A DNA stretch of 64,000 nucleotides from the NCBI RefSeq assembly GCF_013031355.1, contig NZ_WPZO01000001.1, positions 372,001 through 436,000 on the forward strand. Direction: 5' to 3'. The stretch is from Ruegeria arenilitoris (GTDB taxonomy: Bacteria > Pseudomonadota > Alphaproteobacteria > Rhodobacterales > Rhodobacteraceae). Both the position numbers and the translations under genes were made by a program. The notes under the pieces are model-generated. The model saw nothing but the letters and a program-made list of their open reading frames with translations. It was not told the DNA's origin and made no database searches. This document shows, one piece after another, positions 51,436 to 60,013 of the stretch; position 1 is the first letter of the stretch, and each line of letters starts with the position of its first letter.

Positions 51436-53400
51436 ATGATTACAGAACTTGGCCACTTTGCCCTGATCCTCGCCTTTCTGGTTGCCATCGTGCAGTCGGT
51501 TGTTCCGCTGATAGGTGCCGCCAAACGGTGGCCCGGATGGATGTCCTTTGCCGAACCTGCGGCCATCCTGCAGTTCCTGCTGGTTGGTTTCTCGTTCTGG
51601 GCGCTGGTCTGGGCGTTTGTGACCTCGGATTTCTCGCTGCGGGTGGTGGTTGAGAACAGCCATTCGGCCAAGCCGATGCTGTACAAGATCAGCGGAACAT
51701 GGGGCAACCACGAAGGCTCGATGCTGCTGTGGGTGCTGATCGTGTCATTGTTCGGCGCTATGGCCGCGTTTTTCGGAGGCGGCCTGCCGCCCACGCTGAA
51801 AGCGCGGGTTCTGGCGGTTCAGGCTGCGATTGCGGTGGCGTTTTTTGCCTTCATCCTGTTCACCTCGAACCCGTTTGACCGGTTGATTGTGGCACCTTTT
51901 GACGGGCGCGATCTGAACCCCCTGTTGCAGGATCCCGGTTTGGCCTTCCATCCGCCGTTCCTGTATCTGGGCTACGTGGGCCTGAGCATGGCGTTCAGCT
52001 TTGCAGTCGCCGCCCTGATCGAGGGGCGTGTGGACGCCGCATGGGGCCGCTGGGTGCGTCCGTGGACGCTGGCAGCTTGGGTGTTTTTGACCATCGGCAT
52101 CGCGCTGGGGTCGTGGTGGGCGTATTACGAGCTTGGCTGGGGCGGTTTCTGGTTCTGGGACCCGGTTGAGAACGCCTCGTTCATGCCGTGGCTTTTGGCT
52201 GCCGCGCTGCTGCACTCGGCCATCGTTGTGGAAAAGCGCGAGGCGTTGAAAAGCTGGACCATTCTGCTGGCGATCATTGCCTTTGGCTTCTCTCTGATCG
52301 GCACGTTCATTGTGCGCTCGGGGCTGCTGACGTCGGTGCACGCCTTCGCCAATGACCCCGAACGCGGCGTGTTCATCCTGTTCATTCTGGTGATCTTCAT
52401 CGGCGGGTCTTTGACCCTATTTGCTGCCCGCGCGCAGGCGATGGAGGCCAAGGGCGTCTTTGGCATGGTCAGCCGCGAAAGCGCGCTGATTCTGAACAAT
52501 ATCCTTCTGGCCGTCAGCTGTTTCGTCGTGTTCGTCGGGACGATGTGGCCGATGGTGGCCGAGATGGCGTTTGACCGTAAGCTCTCGGTTGGGGCGCCGT
52601 TCTTCAACTCGGCCTTCACGCCGTTCATGGTTGCATTGGGAATTGCTCTGCCAGTGGGTGCGATGCTGCCGTGGAAGCGCGGCAAGCTTGGCAAAACTGC
52701 CTATTCGCTGCGCTATGCCTTCCTTCTGGCGCTGGCTCTGGCCTTGTTGGTCTGGGCAACGCAGACCGGGCGCAGTGCGCTGGGGCCGGTTGGTCTGTTC
52801 CTGGGTGCTTGGATCACTTTCGGTGCGGCCGTCGATTTGTGGAGCCGCACCGGCCGCAAAGGCAGCCTCAAACGCCTGTTCCGTCTGCCGGGTGCAGACT
52901 GGGGTAAGGCCGTGGCGCATACCGGTCTGGGTGTAACCATGTTCGCCATAGCGGGCCTGACCGCGTGGGAGGTCGAAGACATCCGTGTCGCGCAGCCCGG
53001 TCAGCCGTTTGAAGTCGGGCAGTTTACCCTGATGCTGGAAGATGTCCGGCGCGTAGAGGGGCCGAACTATTTCTCGACCATGGCAGATGTCCGGGTCGAA
53101 AAGAACGGGCGTCCAATGGGCACGCTTCATCCTGAAAAACGGGACTATCCGGTGGCACGGATGCCAACAACCGAGGCAGCGATTGACTATCGGTTCCTCG
53201 GTGACCTCTATGTTGTAATCGGAGATCAGCAGGCCGACGGCGGCTGGGTCATGCGGACCTATATCAAACCGCTGGCGAACTGGATCTGGGGCGGGTGTAT
53301 CCTGATGTCTCTGGGCGGCTTGATTAGCCTTTCGGACCGCCGGTTCCGGGTTGCAGCCGGCGCACGCAAGGCCCCAACGGGCGGAGTACCTGCGGAATGA
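51436..53400 (+). CDS. ccmF: cytochrome c heme lyase subunit CcmF
   Basis: Large membrane component of system I heme ligation. 654 residues from the ATG at 51436; ten upstream codons are disregarded. About 15 transmembrane helices. The WWD tryptophan-rich heme-binding motif GWGGFWFWDPVENASFMPWL lies near residue 236, with histidines in nearby loops (ATWGNHEGSM, LLHSAIVV). The C-terminal part contains a periplasmic beta domain (about 520-605) and a last helix. ccmH overlaps its stop by four bases. Confidence 0.96.
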   Translation: MITELGHFALILAFLVAIVQSVVPLIGAAKRWPGWMSFAEPAAILQFLLVGFSFWALVWAFVTSDFSLRVVVENSHSAKPMLYKISGTWGNHEGSMLLWVLIVSLFGAMAAFFGGGLPPTLKARVLAVQAAIAVAFFAFILFTSNPFDRLIVAPFDGRDLNPLLQDPGLAFHPPFLYLGYVGLSMAFSFAVAALIEGRVDAAWGRWVRPWTLAAWVFLTIGIALGSWWAYYELGWGGFWFWDPVENASFMPWLLAAALLHSAIVVEKREALKSWTILLAIIAFGFSLIGTFIVRSGLLTSVHAFANDPERGVFILFILVIFIGGSLTLFAARAQAMEAKGVFGMVSRESALILNNILLAVSCFVVFVGTMWPMVAEMAFDRKLSVGAPFFNSAFTPFMVALGIALPVGAMLPWKRGKLGKTAYSLRYAFLLALALALLVWATQTGRSALGPVGLFLGAWITFGAAVDLWSRTGRKGSLKRLFRLPGADWGKAVAHTGLGVTMFAIAGLTAWEVEDIRVAQPGQPFEVGQFTLMLEDVRRVEGPNYFSTMADVRVEKNGRPMGTLHPEKRDYPVARMPTTEAAIDYRFLGDLYVVIGDQQADGGWVMRTYIKPLANWIWGGCILMSLGGLISLSDRRFRVAAGARKAPTGGVPAE

Positions 53401-53852
53401 AACGTCTGATCCTGATTTTGACACTGATTGCGTCGCCACTTTTCGCCGTTCAGCCCGACGAAGTTCTGGATGATCCGGTGCTGGAACAACGGGCCCGGGA
53501 CCTCAGCACCGGGTTGCGCTGTCTGGTCTGCCGCAACGAGAGCATCGATGAAAGCAACGCGGAACTGGCGCGGGACCTGCGCCTGCTGCTGCGGGAGCGT
53601 CTTGTTGCCGGAGATACGGATCAGGAGGCGATTGCCTTCATCGTCGACCGTTACGGCGAATATGTGCTGTTGAAACCGACCACTTCGGGTTCGAACCTGA
53701 TGCTGTGGCTGGCTGGGCCGATCATGTTGCTGATCGCTGCGGCGATGGGGTGGAGCTTTCTGCGCAAGCGGTCTCAGGTTCAAGCCAGCGGTGAAAAGGA
53801 CAAGCTGACCGAAGCCGAAAAAGAGCGGTTGCGCCAAATTCTTGAAGACTGA
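53397..53852 (+). CDS. ccmH: cytochrome c maturation thioredoxin-like protein CcmH
   Basis: Holds apocytochrome CXXCH reduced for heme attachment. 151 residues. A signal peptide (about 1-18) leads to the periplasmic redox motif LRCLVCRNESI with Cys42 and Cys45, then a C-terminal membrane anchor (about 101-120) and a charged tail. The start is in the ATGA overlap with ccmF, so the two are co-translated. ccmI, if present, is elsewhere. Confidence 0.95.
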   Translation: MKRLILILTLIASPLFAVQPDEVLDDPVLEQRARDLSTGLRCLVCRNESIDESNAELARDLRLLLRERLVAGDTDQEAIAFIVDRYGEYVLLKPTTSGSNLMLWLAGPIMLLIAAAMGWSFLRKRSQVQASGEKDKLTEAEKERLRQILED

Positions 53853-53893
53853 CCCAGGGTTCCGCTTTTCCTTCCCCTGCATTTCGGTCAGGG

Positions 53894-53914
53894 TTCCGGA
53901 AAGACCGGAATTTT
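53894..53914 (+). terminator. short hairpin between ccmH and the enoyl-CoA hydratase
   Basis: TTCCGG-AAAGA-CCGGAA followed by TTTT. The 6-bp stem is short but the T-tract is present, so it may end the ccm transcript. Confidence 0.4.
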
Positions 53915-53926
53915 GGGGAGGGGTTC

Positions 53927-54703
53927 ATGGAATACGAAACGATCCTGTTGGATATCACGGACGATTTGGCGGTTGTGACCCTGAACCGTCCCGACAAGAT
54001 GAATGCGATGACGGCGCAAATGCGGGCCGAGGTCACGCATGCAATGAAACACGCCGCCCGTCACGCGCGGGCAATTGTTCTGACCGGATCTGGTGCCGCG
54101 TTTTGCTCGGGCCAGGATCTGGGTGATGCGTCCAGTACCGGCAAAATTGATCTGGAACGGACGCTGCGTGATGAATACGACCCGATGCTTGAGACGATCT
54201 ACGATTGCCCGGTTCCCACAATCGCGGCCGTCAACGGCCCGGCGGCGGGGGCAGGGGCGAACCTTGCGCTTAGCGCAGATGTGGTGATCGCAACCGAAAG
54301 CGCCTATTTCCTGCAGGCCTTTGCCCGTATAGGCCTGTTGCCGGACGCTGGCGGAACGTGGTTCATGCCGCGCCAGATGGGGTTCGCCAAGGCCATGGGA
54401 GCCGCCTTGTTCGCCGACAAGATCAGCGCGCGGCAGGCGGATGACTGGGGTCTGATCTGGGAAGCTGTGCCCGACGACGCGTTCGACGCCCATTGGCGCA
54501 AGCGTGCGGCCTATCTGGCCAGCGGTCCCACAGCTGGATTCGGAGCGATCAAAAAGGCGATCCGCGGTACTTATGAGAAAACGCTGCCGCAGCAACTGGC
54601 GATCGAGGCGCATCTGCAGGGCGATTGTGGCCGCAGCCGCGATTTCGCCGAAGGCGTCGTGGCCTTCATGGAAAAACGCCCCCCGAAATTCGAGGGGCGC
54701 TGA
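53927..54703 (+). CDS. enoyl-CoA hydratase/isomerase family protein, PaaG-like
   Basis: 258 residues of the crotonase fold. Oxyanion-hole segment AAFCSGQDLGDA (about 57-68) and the second motif NGPAAGAGANLALSADVV, with FARIGLLPDAGGTWFMPR, whose Asp is the usual catalytic residue in PaaG-type ring-epoxide isomerases. The FCSGQDLG and LPDAGGTW forms favour PaaG/PaaB-like enzymes over the beta-oxidation hydratase, but no other phenylacetate genes are here, so a more general enoyl-CoA role remains possible. Starts after GGGGAGGGG. Confidence 0.85.
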   Translation: MEYETILLDITDDLAVVTLNRPDKMNAMTAQMRAEVTHAMKHAARHARAIVLTGSGAAFCSGQDLGDASSTGKIDLERTLRDEYDPMLETIYDCPVPTIAAVNGPAAGAGANLALSADVVIATESAYFLQAFARIGLLPDAGGTWFMPRQMGFAKAMGAALFADKISARQADDWGLIWEAVPDDAFDAHWRKRAAYLASGPTAGFGAIKKAIRGTYEKTLPQQLAIEAHLQGDCGRSRDFAEGVVAFMEKRPPKFEGR

Positions 54704-54706
54704 ATC

Positions 54707-55723
54707 TTAGGCGCGGCGGCGGCGGCGTGACCGCCGCTCTGGCGCGTGGGAGCCGTCTTCCGTGCCATCTGACGCCGAGGAAAACGGTCCCAGAGCGTCA
54801 GTGATCTGATCCAGCGTCGGGCGCGAACCGCGCGGTCTGGTATCCAATGCTTCGCGCATTTTGCGCAGATGGTCGGGCATGGTGCCACAGCAACCGCCAA
54901 TGATCGTTGCACCGGCATCGCGCGCCATCGCCGCATAGTCACCCATCAGGTCGGGCGTGCCGTCATAGTGGATGTGGCCGTCGACGTATTTAGGAATACC
55001 GGCATTGCCTTTCGAAATCACCGGACGTTCGGTTCCCTGCGCCGCAAAGCCCAGAACGGTGCGCAGGATGTCCGAGGCACCTGTGCCGCAGTTGGCGCCG
55101 AAAGCAATCGGCGGGTTGGGCAAGGTTTCGACCAGTTGCGCCAGATCGGCCGAGGTGACGCCCATCATGGTACGCCCGGCGGTATCAAAGCTCATGGTAC
55201 CGCACCAGGGCATGTCGGCCAGGGCGAAAGCCTCGGCCGCAGCGCGGAACTCTTCCGGGGCGCTGATGGTTTCCAGCCACAGAACATCTGCACCACCGGC
55301 CTTGAGCGCGTCTGCCTGTTCGTGAAACATTTCGACCGCTGCGGCGTGGGACAGGCTGCCGACGGGCTCCATGATCTCACCGGTTGGACCGACCGAACCG
55401 GCAACAACGACGGGGCGTCCGGCCTTGTCGGCAACCTCGCGGCCCAGCTCTGCGCCGATGCGGTTCAATTCGCCAACCCGGTTCTGCGCGTCGTGCAGTT
55501 TCAAGCGTGCCGAGGTGCCGCCGAAGGTGTTGGTCAGGAAAAGATCGCTACCCGCATCGACCGAGCCCTGATACAGGGCGCGGATCTTGTCCGGCGCGTC
55601 CACGTTCCACAGTTCGGGCGCGTCGCCTGATTGCAGGCCCATGTTGAACAGGTTGGTGCCTGTTGCACCGTCCGCCAGAATGGCATCGGTGGTTTCGAGA
55701 AGCTTGCTCAGTGCATTTGTCAT
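54707..55723 (-). CDS. bmt: betaine-homocysteine S-methyltransferase
   Basis: Transfers a methyl group from glycine betaine to homocysteine, giving methionine and dimethylglycine. 338 residues. The Hcy S-methyltransferase fold is seen in ADGATGTNLFNMGLQSGD (start), SVGPTGEIMEPVG, and the zinc-binding cysteines in FGANCGTG and IGGCCGTMPDH. Length and motifs match the Roseobacter betaine-type enzyme rather than the cobalamin-dependent MetH. The C-terminus ends RRSRRRRRA, a strongly basic tail. Two hairpins lie in the 120-base gap to the upstream zeta inhibitor gene. Confidence 0.9.
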   Translation of the reverse strand: MTNALSKLLETTDAILADGATGTNLFNMGLQSGDAPELWNVDAPDKIRALYQGSVDAGSDLFLTNTFGGTSARLKLHDAQNRVGELNRIGAELGREVADKAGRPVVVAGSVGPTGEIMEPVGSLSHAAAVEMFHEQADALKAGGADVLWLETISAPEEFRAAAEAFALADMPWCGTMSFDTAGRTMMGVTSADLAQLVETLPNPPIAFGANCGTGASDILRTVLGFAAQGTERPVISKGNAGIPKYVDGHIHYDGTPDLMGDYAAMARDAGATIIGGCCGTMPDHLRKMREALDTRPRGSRPTLDQITDALGPFSSASDGTEDGSHAPERRSRRRRRA

Positions 55724-55740
55724 TGGGATTTTCCAAAATA

Positions 55741-55755
55741 AGGCCCAATGGGCCT
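55741..55755 (-). promoter_or_regulatory. short hairpin in the bmt leader
   Basis: AGGCCC-AAT-GGGCCT, six pairs and a three-base loop, with a TTATTTT exit on the minus strand 18-25 bases before the bmt ATG. It could be a weak attenuator. I do not recognise a SAM or SAH riboswitch around it. Confidence 0.35.
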
Positions 55756-55768
55756 GACACCTATTAGA

Positions 55769-55797
55769 GACGCCCCGTGTCTCATGACCGGGGCGTC
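55769..55797 (-). terminator. hairpin after the zeta-inhibitor gene
   Basis: GACGCCCCG and CGGGGCGTC, 9-bp perfect stem with an 11-base loop, 50 bases past the zeta stop. There is no U-run. It separates the zeta gene from bmt. Confidence 0.5.
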
Positions 55798-55846
55798 AAA
55801 TCAAATTCATAAATCTCATGAAGATCATGAGGAGGGCGCTTTGGCC

Positions 55847-56164
55847 TTAGTCTGTTTCGCTGAGGACCTGTGCTTTGGCTTCGGGCAGAAGCTCGGCCAT
55901 CTTGGCGCGGACTTCGTCGTCAGACGACAGCGAACCCAGATCGCCCGAAACCTTACGCACGACGTCTTCGTGACCAGCTTCTTCCAGATCGGCGGTGACA
56001 ACGGCTTTTGCGTAGTCCTCTGCGTCTGCACCGGTTTTGCCCAGTTTTTCTGCAGCCCACAGGCCAAGCAGCTTGTTGCAGCGGGCTTGTGCCTTGAACT
56101 GCATTTCCTCGTCATGCGCAAACTTTGCTTCAAAGGCGTATTCGCGTTCGTCAAACGTGGTCAT
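55847..56164 (-). CDS. F1-ATPase zeta inhibitor subunit (DUF1476)
   Basis: 105 residues of the DUF1476 family. It starts TTFDEREYAFEAKFAHDEEM, the N-terminal inhibitory helix that enters the F1 rotor in Paracoccus denitrificans, followed by RCNKLLGLWAAEKLGKTGADAEDYAKAV and a C-terminal LLPEAKAQVL. In Paracoccus this subunit stops ATP hydrolysis by F1Fo; the atp operon is not in the window. Single gene, separated from bmt by two hairpins. Overlapping frames on this strand are shadows. Confidence 0.93.
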   Translation of the reverse strand: MTTFDEREYAFEAKFAHDEEMQFKAQARCNKLLGLWAAEKLGKTGADAEDYAKAVVTADLEEAGHEDVVRKVSGDLGSLSSDDEVRAKMAELLPEAKAQVLSETD

Positions 56165-56351
56165 TGGTTGGGGACCTCTTGGATAACAACTTCTTTCCTG
56201 ATGATATGACTATACGTGCGCCTGTTCGCAAGGGATTTGCGCTGCGTCAAAGCCCCTCGGGTCAGTAAACTTGCGGGAAAGGGGGGCTTGCACTATGAGA
56301 ACGCCAACGTGAGGGGACTCATTCCCTCTGTTCAGAGTGGAAAGGTCGCTT

Positions 56352-57107
56352 ATGGCGCGTCGCAAGAAAATCTATGAAGGTAAGGCCAAGATTTTGTACG
56401 AAGGCCCCGAACCGGGCACCATCGTCCAGTATTTCAAGGATGACGCCACCGCGTTCAATGCCGAGAAAAAGGATGTGATCGACGGCAAGGGTGTTCTGAA
56501 TAACCGCCTGAGCGAATTCTTCATGAACGGCCTGGCGCAGATTGGCGTGCCGACCCATTTCATTCGCCGCCTGAACATGCGCGAACAGCTGGTCCGCAGC
56601 TGTGAAATCGTTCCGTTGGAAGTGATCGTGCGCAACTATGCCGCCGGTTCGATGTCCAAACGCCTGGGCATTGCCGAGGGTACGCAACTGCCGCGTCCGA
56701 TCGTGGAATACTGCTACAAGGACGACGCGCTGGGTGATCCTCTGGTCACCGAGGAACATATCGCCGCTTTTGGCTGGGCTAGCCAGCAAGACATGGAAGA
56801 CATTCTCAGCCTCGCGCTGCGGGTGAATGACTTCATGAGCGGTGTGATGCTGGCCGTAGGTATCCGTCTGGTCGATTTCAAAATCGAGATCGGGCGTGTC
56901 TATGATGGCGACTATCAGCGTCTAATCATCGCGGATGAAATCAGCCCCGACAGCTGCCGCCTGTGGGATATCGAAACCGGCCAAAAGCTGGACAAGGACG
57001 TGTTCCGCCGCGACCTGGGCAGCCTGACTGATGCCTATTCCGAGGTTGCGCGCCGTCTTGGCGTCTTGCCAAAAAGCAATGTGACCAAGCCGACGCTGAT
57101 CAACTGA
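56352..57107 (+). CDS. purC: phosphoribosylaminoimidazole-succinocarboxamide synthase
   Basis: Condenses CAIR with aspartate in purine synthesis. 251 residues from the ATG at 56352, before which AAAGG lies eight bases; five earlier codons are less likely. Seen: [31 protein letters not shown], the family's [15 protein letters not shown] and [11 protein letters not shown] near residue 185, ending in [12 protein letters not shown] strong terminator follows. purS and purQ lie 1-3 kb downstream but apart from it. Confidence 0.97.
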   Translation: MARRKKIYEGKAKILYEGPEPGTIVQYFKDDATAFNAEKKDVIDGKGVLNNRLSEFFMNGLAQIGVPTHFIRRLNMREQLVRSCEIVPLEVIVRNYAAGSMSKRLGIAEGTQLPRPIVEYCYKDDALGDPLVTEEHIAAFGWASQQDMEDILSLALRVNDFMSGVMLAVGIRLVDFKIEIGRVYDGDYQRLIIADEISPDSCRLWDIETGQKLDKDVFRRDLGSLTDAYSEVARRLGVLPKSNVTKPTLIN

Positions 57108-57134
57108 TCGGTCTTTTTGCTCGGAAAATTCAAT

Positions 57135-57164
57135 AGCGCTGTCTGCAATGACGGCGCTTTTTTC
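57135..57164 (+). terminator. intrinsic terminator of purC
   Basis: AGCGCTGTC-TGCAAT-GACGGCGCT, nine pairs with one T-G mismatch, then TTTTTTC. Confidence 0.85.
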
Positions 57165-57239
57165 TTTTTGCTTTGGTGGTTTGACAGCGCGCCTGGTCCT
57201 TCGCATTGTCGGGGCAGGTAAAACCACGGTGGTCCCGAC

Positions 57240-57902
57240 ATGGGTGAATTGTTCGATCAGGCTGTCTTTCTGAAGTTCCTTGCCGCGCTGCTGGCGATCT
57301 TCAACCCACTTTACGGCATTCCGATCTTCCTAAGCATGACCGAAGGCTATTCGGCCGCTGAGCGTAAACGCGTGGCGCTGATCGTGACGGGCACCGTTGT
57401 GGTCGTCGCCCTAATCGCCGTGCTTGTGGGTGAAGAAGTGCTGGCCATCTTTGGCATCGACATCCCCTCATTCCGAATTGCCGGTGGTCTGATCATACTT
57501 GGGGTTGGCATGTCGATGCTGAACGCGTCTGACCGGCCGCAGGGCGATCAGCAGGCGGTGGAAGAGGGCGCCAAGAAGAAAAGCAATATTGCCGTTGTGC
57601 CGCTTGCGATTCCTCTGACCATCGGGCCGGGAACCATTGCGACGACGATAGTGTTTGCCCATACGCTGTCGGACGGGGCCGAGATTGTAACTTTGGGATC
57701 TGCAGTGTTGATCGCCTGCGCGATTGTGGGGCTGGGATTGCTGTTTGCGGACCCGATATCACGGTTTTTCGGGCCGACGATGATCAATGTGATTACACGC
57801 GTCATGGCGATTATCCTTGTCGCCGTGGCCGTTGAAATGGTGCTGACCGGCACGTTCAATGCCATAGATGCGCGTTACCCGGGGCTGACCCGCGGAGGCT
57901 GA
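57240..57902 (+). CDS. MarC-family integral membrane protein
   Basis: 220 residues with about six transmembrane helices. The MarC signature NPLYGIPIFLSMTEGYSAAERKR is at residues 22-44, and the LAIPLTIGPGTIATTIVF motif about 123-140. MarC proteins were once linked to antibiotic resistance; current evidence leaves their function open, and transport of small molecules is assumed. Single gene, 130 bases after purC's stop. Confidence 0.93.
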   Translation: MGELFDQAVFLKFLAALLAIFNPLYGIPIFLSMTEGYSAAERKRVALIVTGTVVVVALIAVLVGEEVLAIFGIDIPSFRIAGGLIILGVGMSMLNASDRPQGDQQAVEEGAKKKSNIAVVPLAIPLTIGPGTIATTIVFAHTLSDGAEIVTLGSAVLIACAIVGLGLLFADPISRFFGPTMINVITRVMAIILVAVAVEMVLTGTFNAIDARYPGLTRGG

Positions 57903-58018
57903 TCGGCCTGCCTGCGTCAAACTGTATGCGGACAAGGGTTGTCGAACGCCGTTTCGCACGCTATCCCCCGCGCAACGGAACGGGCCCGGAAACACGGCCC
58001 TCAGCTGGAGTTGCAGGA

Positions 58019-58249
58019 ATGAAAGCACGGGTGCATGTGATGCTGAAGAACGGGGTCCTCGACCCGCAGGGTGAGGCCGTCCGGCACGCTTTGGGCGCCA
58101 TGGGCTTTGATCAGGTCGAAGGCGTGCGTCAGGGTAAGGTGATCGACCTTGAACTGGCCGAGGGCGCGACCGAGGCCGACATCACCGAGATGTGCGAAAA
58201 GCTGTTGGCGAACACCGTCATCGAGCGTTACGAGATCGAACTGGTCTGA
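58019..58249 (+). CDS. purS: phosphoribosylformylglycinamidine synthase subunit PurS
   Basis: Small structural subunit of the FGAM synthetase that bridges PurQ and PurL. 76 residues from the ATG at 58019; 31 upstream codons in frame are excluded since they lack PurS features. The PurS core KARVHVMLKNGVLDPQGEAVRHALGAMGFD is seen in full, then MCEKLLANTVIERYEIE. An alcohol dehydrogenase gene follows after 4 bases and separates it from purQ, which normally directly follows. Confidence 0.95.
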   Translation: MKARVHVMLKNGVLDPQGEAVRHALGAMGFDQVEGVRQGKVIDLELAEGATEADITEMCEKLLANTVIERYEIELV

Positions 58250-58253
58250 CTTG

Positions 58254-59297
58254 ATGCGGGCCGCCCGTCTGATCACGTATCGTCAGCCATTGGAGCTGAT
58301 GAACATTCCCGATCCTGAACCGGCCGAGGACGGCGTTGTCGTCCGGGTGCTGGCTTGCGGTGTTTGCCGCTCGGATTGGCATGCGTGGTCGGGGTCTGAC
58401 CCGGATGTGATCCTGCCGATGACTCCCGGGCACGAGTATTGCGGCGAAGTCGTTGCGGTTGGTACGCGGGTGACCCGATGGAAAGTCGGGGATCGGGTGA
58501 TCGCGCCGTTCATTCTTGCCTGCGGTCATTGCCCGGATTGCGCGCAGGGCCACCAAACAATCTGCTCGGATCAGGTGGTGCCCGGCTTCACATGTGACGG
58601 GGCATTCGCTGAATACATTGCCGTCGCACATGCCGACGCCAACCTGACGGCTTTGCCGGACACGCTGGCACCCGAAATTGCAGCCGCCCTGGGGTGCCGA
58701 GTTACCACCGCGTGGCAGGCACTGGTCGGTCGGGCACAAATACAGGGCGGCGAATGGCTGGCCATCTTTGGCGGCGGAGGCGTCGGCGTATCGACGCTCT
58801 TGCTGGGCAAGGCACTGGGCGCGCGTGTCGTCGTTGTCGATATCGCCGACGACAAGCTGGCCTATGCCAAAAGCCTTGGCGCTGATGCTGTCGTTAATGC
58901 GGCCACCAGTGATGCGCCAGAGGCCGTAAAAGAGATCACCGGCGGCGGGGCGCATGTCGCGATTGAGGCGCTGGGGATCGAAACCACCACCGTTGCTGCC
59001 GTGAAATCCCTGCGAAAGCTGGGCCGCATGGTGCAGATCGGAATGCCGGCCGGGCAGCACTCTACTATGTCTCTGCCGATGGACGTGCTGTATTCTGGCC
59101 AATTGGCTGTTTACGGCACCCGCGGGATGCCAAGCTGGCGCTATCCTTCGCTGTTATCGCTCATTTCCGGGGGCAGCGTTGATATCAGCCCGCTGGTGAC
59201 GCGAAAAATATCTCTGAACCAGGTAAGTGATGAACTTGCCGCCTTTGACCATCCAACGCCGCCGGGTGTTGCCGTGGTCACCGATTTTGTCTGTTAG
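58254..59297 (+). CDS. zinc-dependent MDR alcohol dehydrogenase
   Basis: 347 residues from the ATG at 58254, four bases past purS. Zn ligands: CGVCRSDWH (Cys36 region), GHEYCGEVV, and the structural four-cysteine site [15 protein letters not shown]. The Rossmann motif [18 protein letters not shown] is followed by [18 protein letters not shown], a NAD-type acidic residue. It is an alcohol or polyol dehydrogenase whose substrate is unknown. Sitting between purS and purQ with spacings of 4 and 11 bases, it is presumably in the same transcript, though it has no known role in purine synthesis. Confidence 0.9.
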   Translation: MRAARLITYRQPLELMNIPDPEPAEDGVVVRVLACGVCRSDWHAWSGSDPDVILPMTPGHEYCGEVVAVGTRVTRWKVGDRVIAPFILACGHCPDCAQGHQTICSDQVVPGFTCDGAFAEYIAVAHADANLTALPDTLAPEIAAALGCRVTTAWQALVGRAQIQGGEWLAIFGGGGVGVSTLLLGKALGARVVVVDIADDKLAYAKSLGADAVVNAATSDAPEAVKEITGGGAHVAIEALGIETTTVAAVKSLRKLGRMVQIGMPAGQHSTMSLPMDVLYSGQLAVYGTRGMPSWRYPSLLSLISGGSVDISPLVTRKISLNQVSDELAAFDHPTPPGVAVVTDFVC

Positions 59298-59308
59298 GAG
59301 GGTCCGCA

Positions 59309-59977
59309 ATGCGCGCAGCCGTCATCGTTTTCCCCGGTTCGAACTGTGACCGGGACCTTGCAGTGGCCTTTGAACAGGCTGGTTTTCAGGTCGATATGGT
59401 CTGGCACAAGGACGCCGCGTTGCCCGAGGGCATCGACATCGTGGGCGTGCCCGGCGGTTTCTCGTACGGTGACTACCTGCGGTGTGGTGCCATCGCCGCG
59501 CAGTCGCCGATCTGCAAGGCCGTGGTCGATCACACCAACCGGGGCGGTTACGCTGTGGGGATCTGCAACGGCTTCCAGATCCTGACTGAAACCGGCATTC
59601 TGCCCGGCGCGCTACTGCGCAACGCGGGTCTGAAATACATCTGCAAGACCGTTGGCCTGAAGGTAGAAACCAGCGACAGCGCCTTCACCCAGGGCTATAA
59701 CGCAGGCGATGTGATCGGAATTCCGATTGCGCACCATGACGGAAACTATTTCGCCGATGACGCCACATTGTCCGCGCTTCGGGATCAGGACCGGATCGCA
59801 TTCACCTATACCGAGAATCCAAACGGCTCGGTCGGGGACATCGCAGGGATCCTGTCGGAAAACCGCAGGGTACTTGGGATGATGCCACACCCGGAACGTG
59901 CGGCGGATGATGGGCATGGCGGCACCGACGGTACGGCATTGTTCCGCGCATTGTCGGGTGTCCTCGCGCCTGCGTGA
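59309..59977 (+). CDS. purQ: phosphoribosylformylglycinamidine synthase subunit PurQ
   Basis: Glutamine amidotransferase subunit supplying ammonia to PurL. 222 residues; SD AGGAGGG before the start. The class I GATase triad is visible: Cys in GICNGFQIL (about residue 86), His and Glu in [10 protein letters not shown] near the end. [11 protein letters not shown] and [18 protein letters not shown] also match. Its partner PurS is one gene upstream and PurL is encoded about 20 kb to the left. Confidence 0.97.
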   Translation: MRAAVIVFPGSNCDRDLAVAFEQAGFQVDMVWHKDAALPEGIDIVGVPGGFSYGDYLRCGAIAAQSPICKAVVDHTNRGGYAVGICNGFQILTETGILPGALLRNAGLKYICKTVGLKVETSDSAFTQGYNAGDVIGIPIAHHDGNYFADDATLSALRDQDRIAFTYTENPNGSVGDIAGILSENRRVLGMMPHPERAADDGHGGTDGTALFRALSGVLAPA

Positions 59978-60013
59978 CTTGAGGTTGCGCTGAAGCCCGC
60001 GTAATTTCCCGGG

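Noticed and set aside
55724-55846. A SAM or SAH riboswitch in the bmt leader
   Set aside because: The two hairpins lack the conserved bases of SAM-II, SAM-V, SAM/SAH or SAH aptamers as far as I can see; a covariance-model search would decide.
55825-56154. A 109-codon minus-strand frame overlapping the zeta inhibitor
   Set aside because: It is a frame-shifted reading of the same bases; the DUF1476 frame is conserved and has the proper start.
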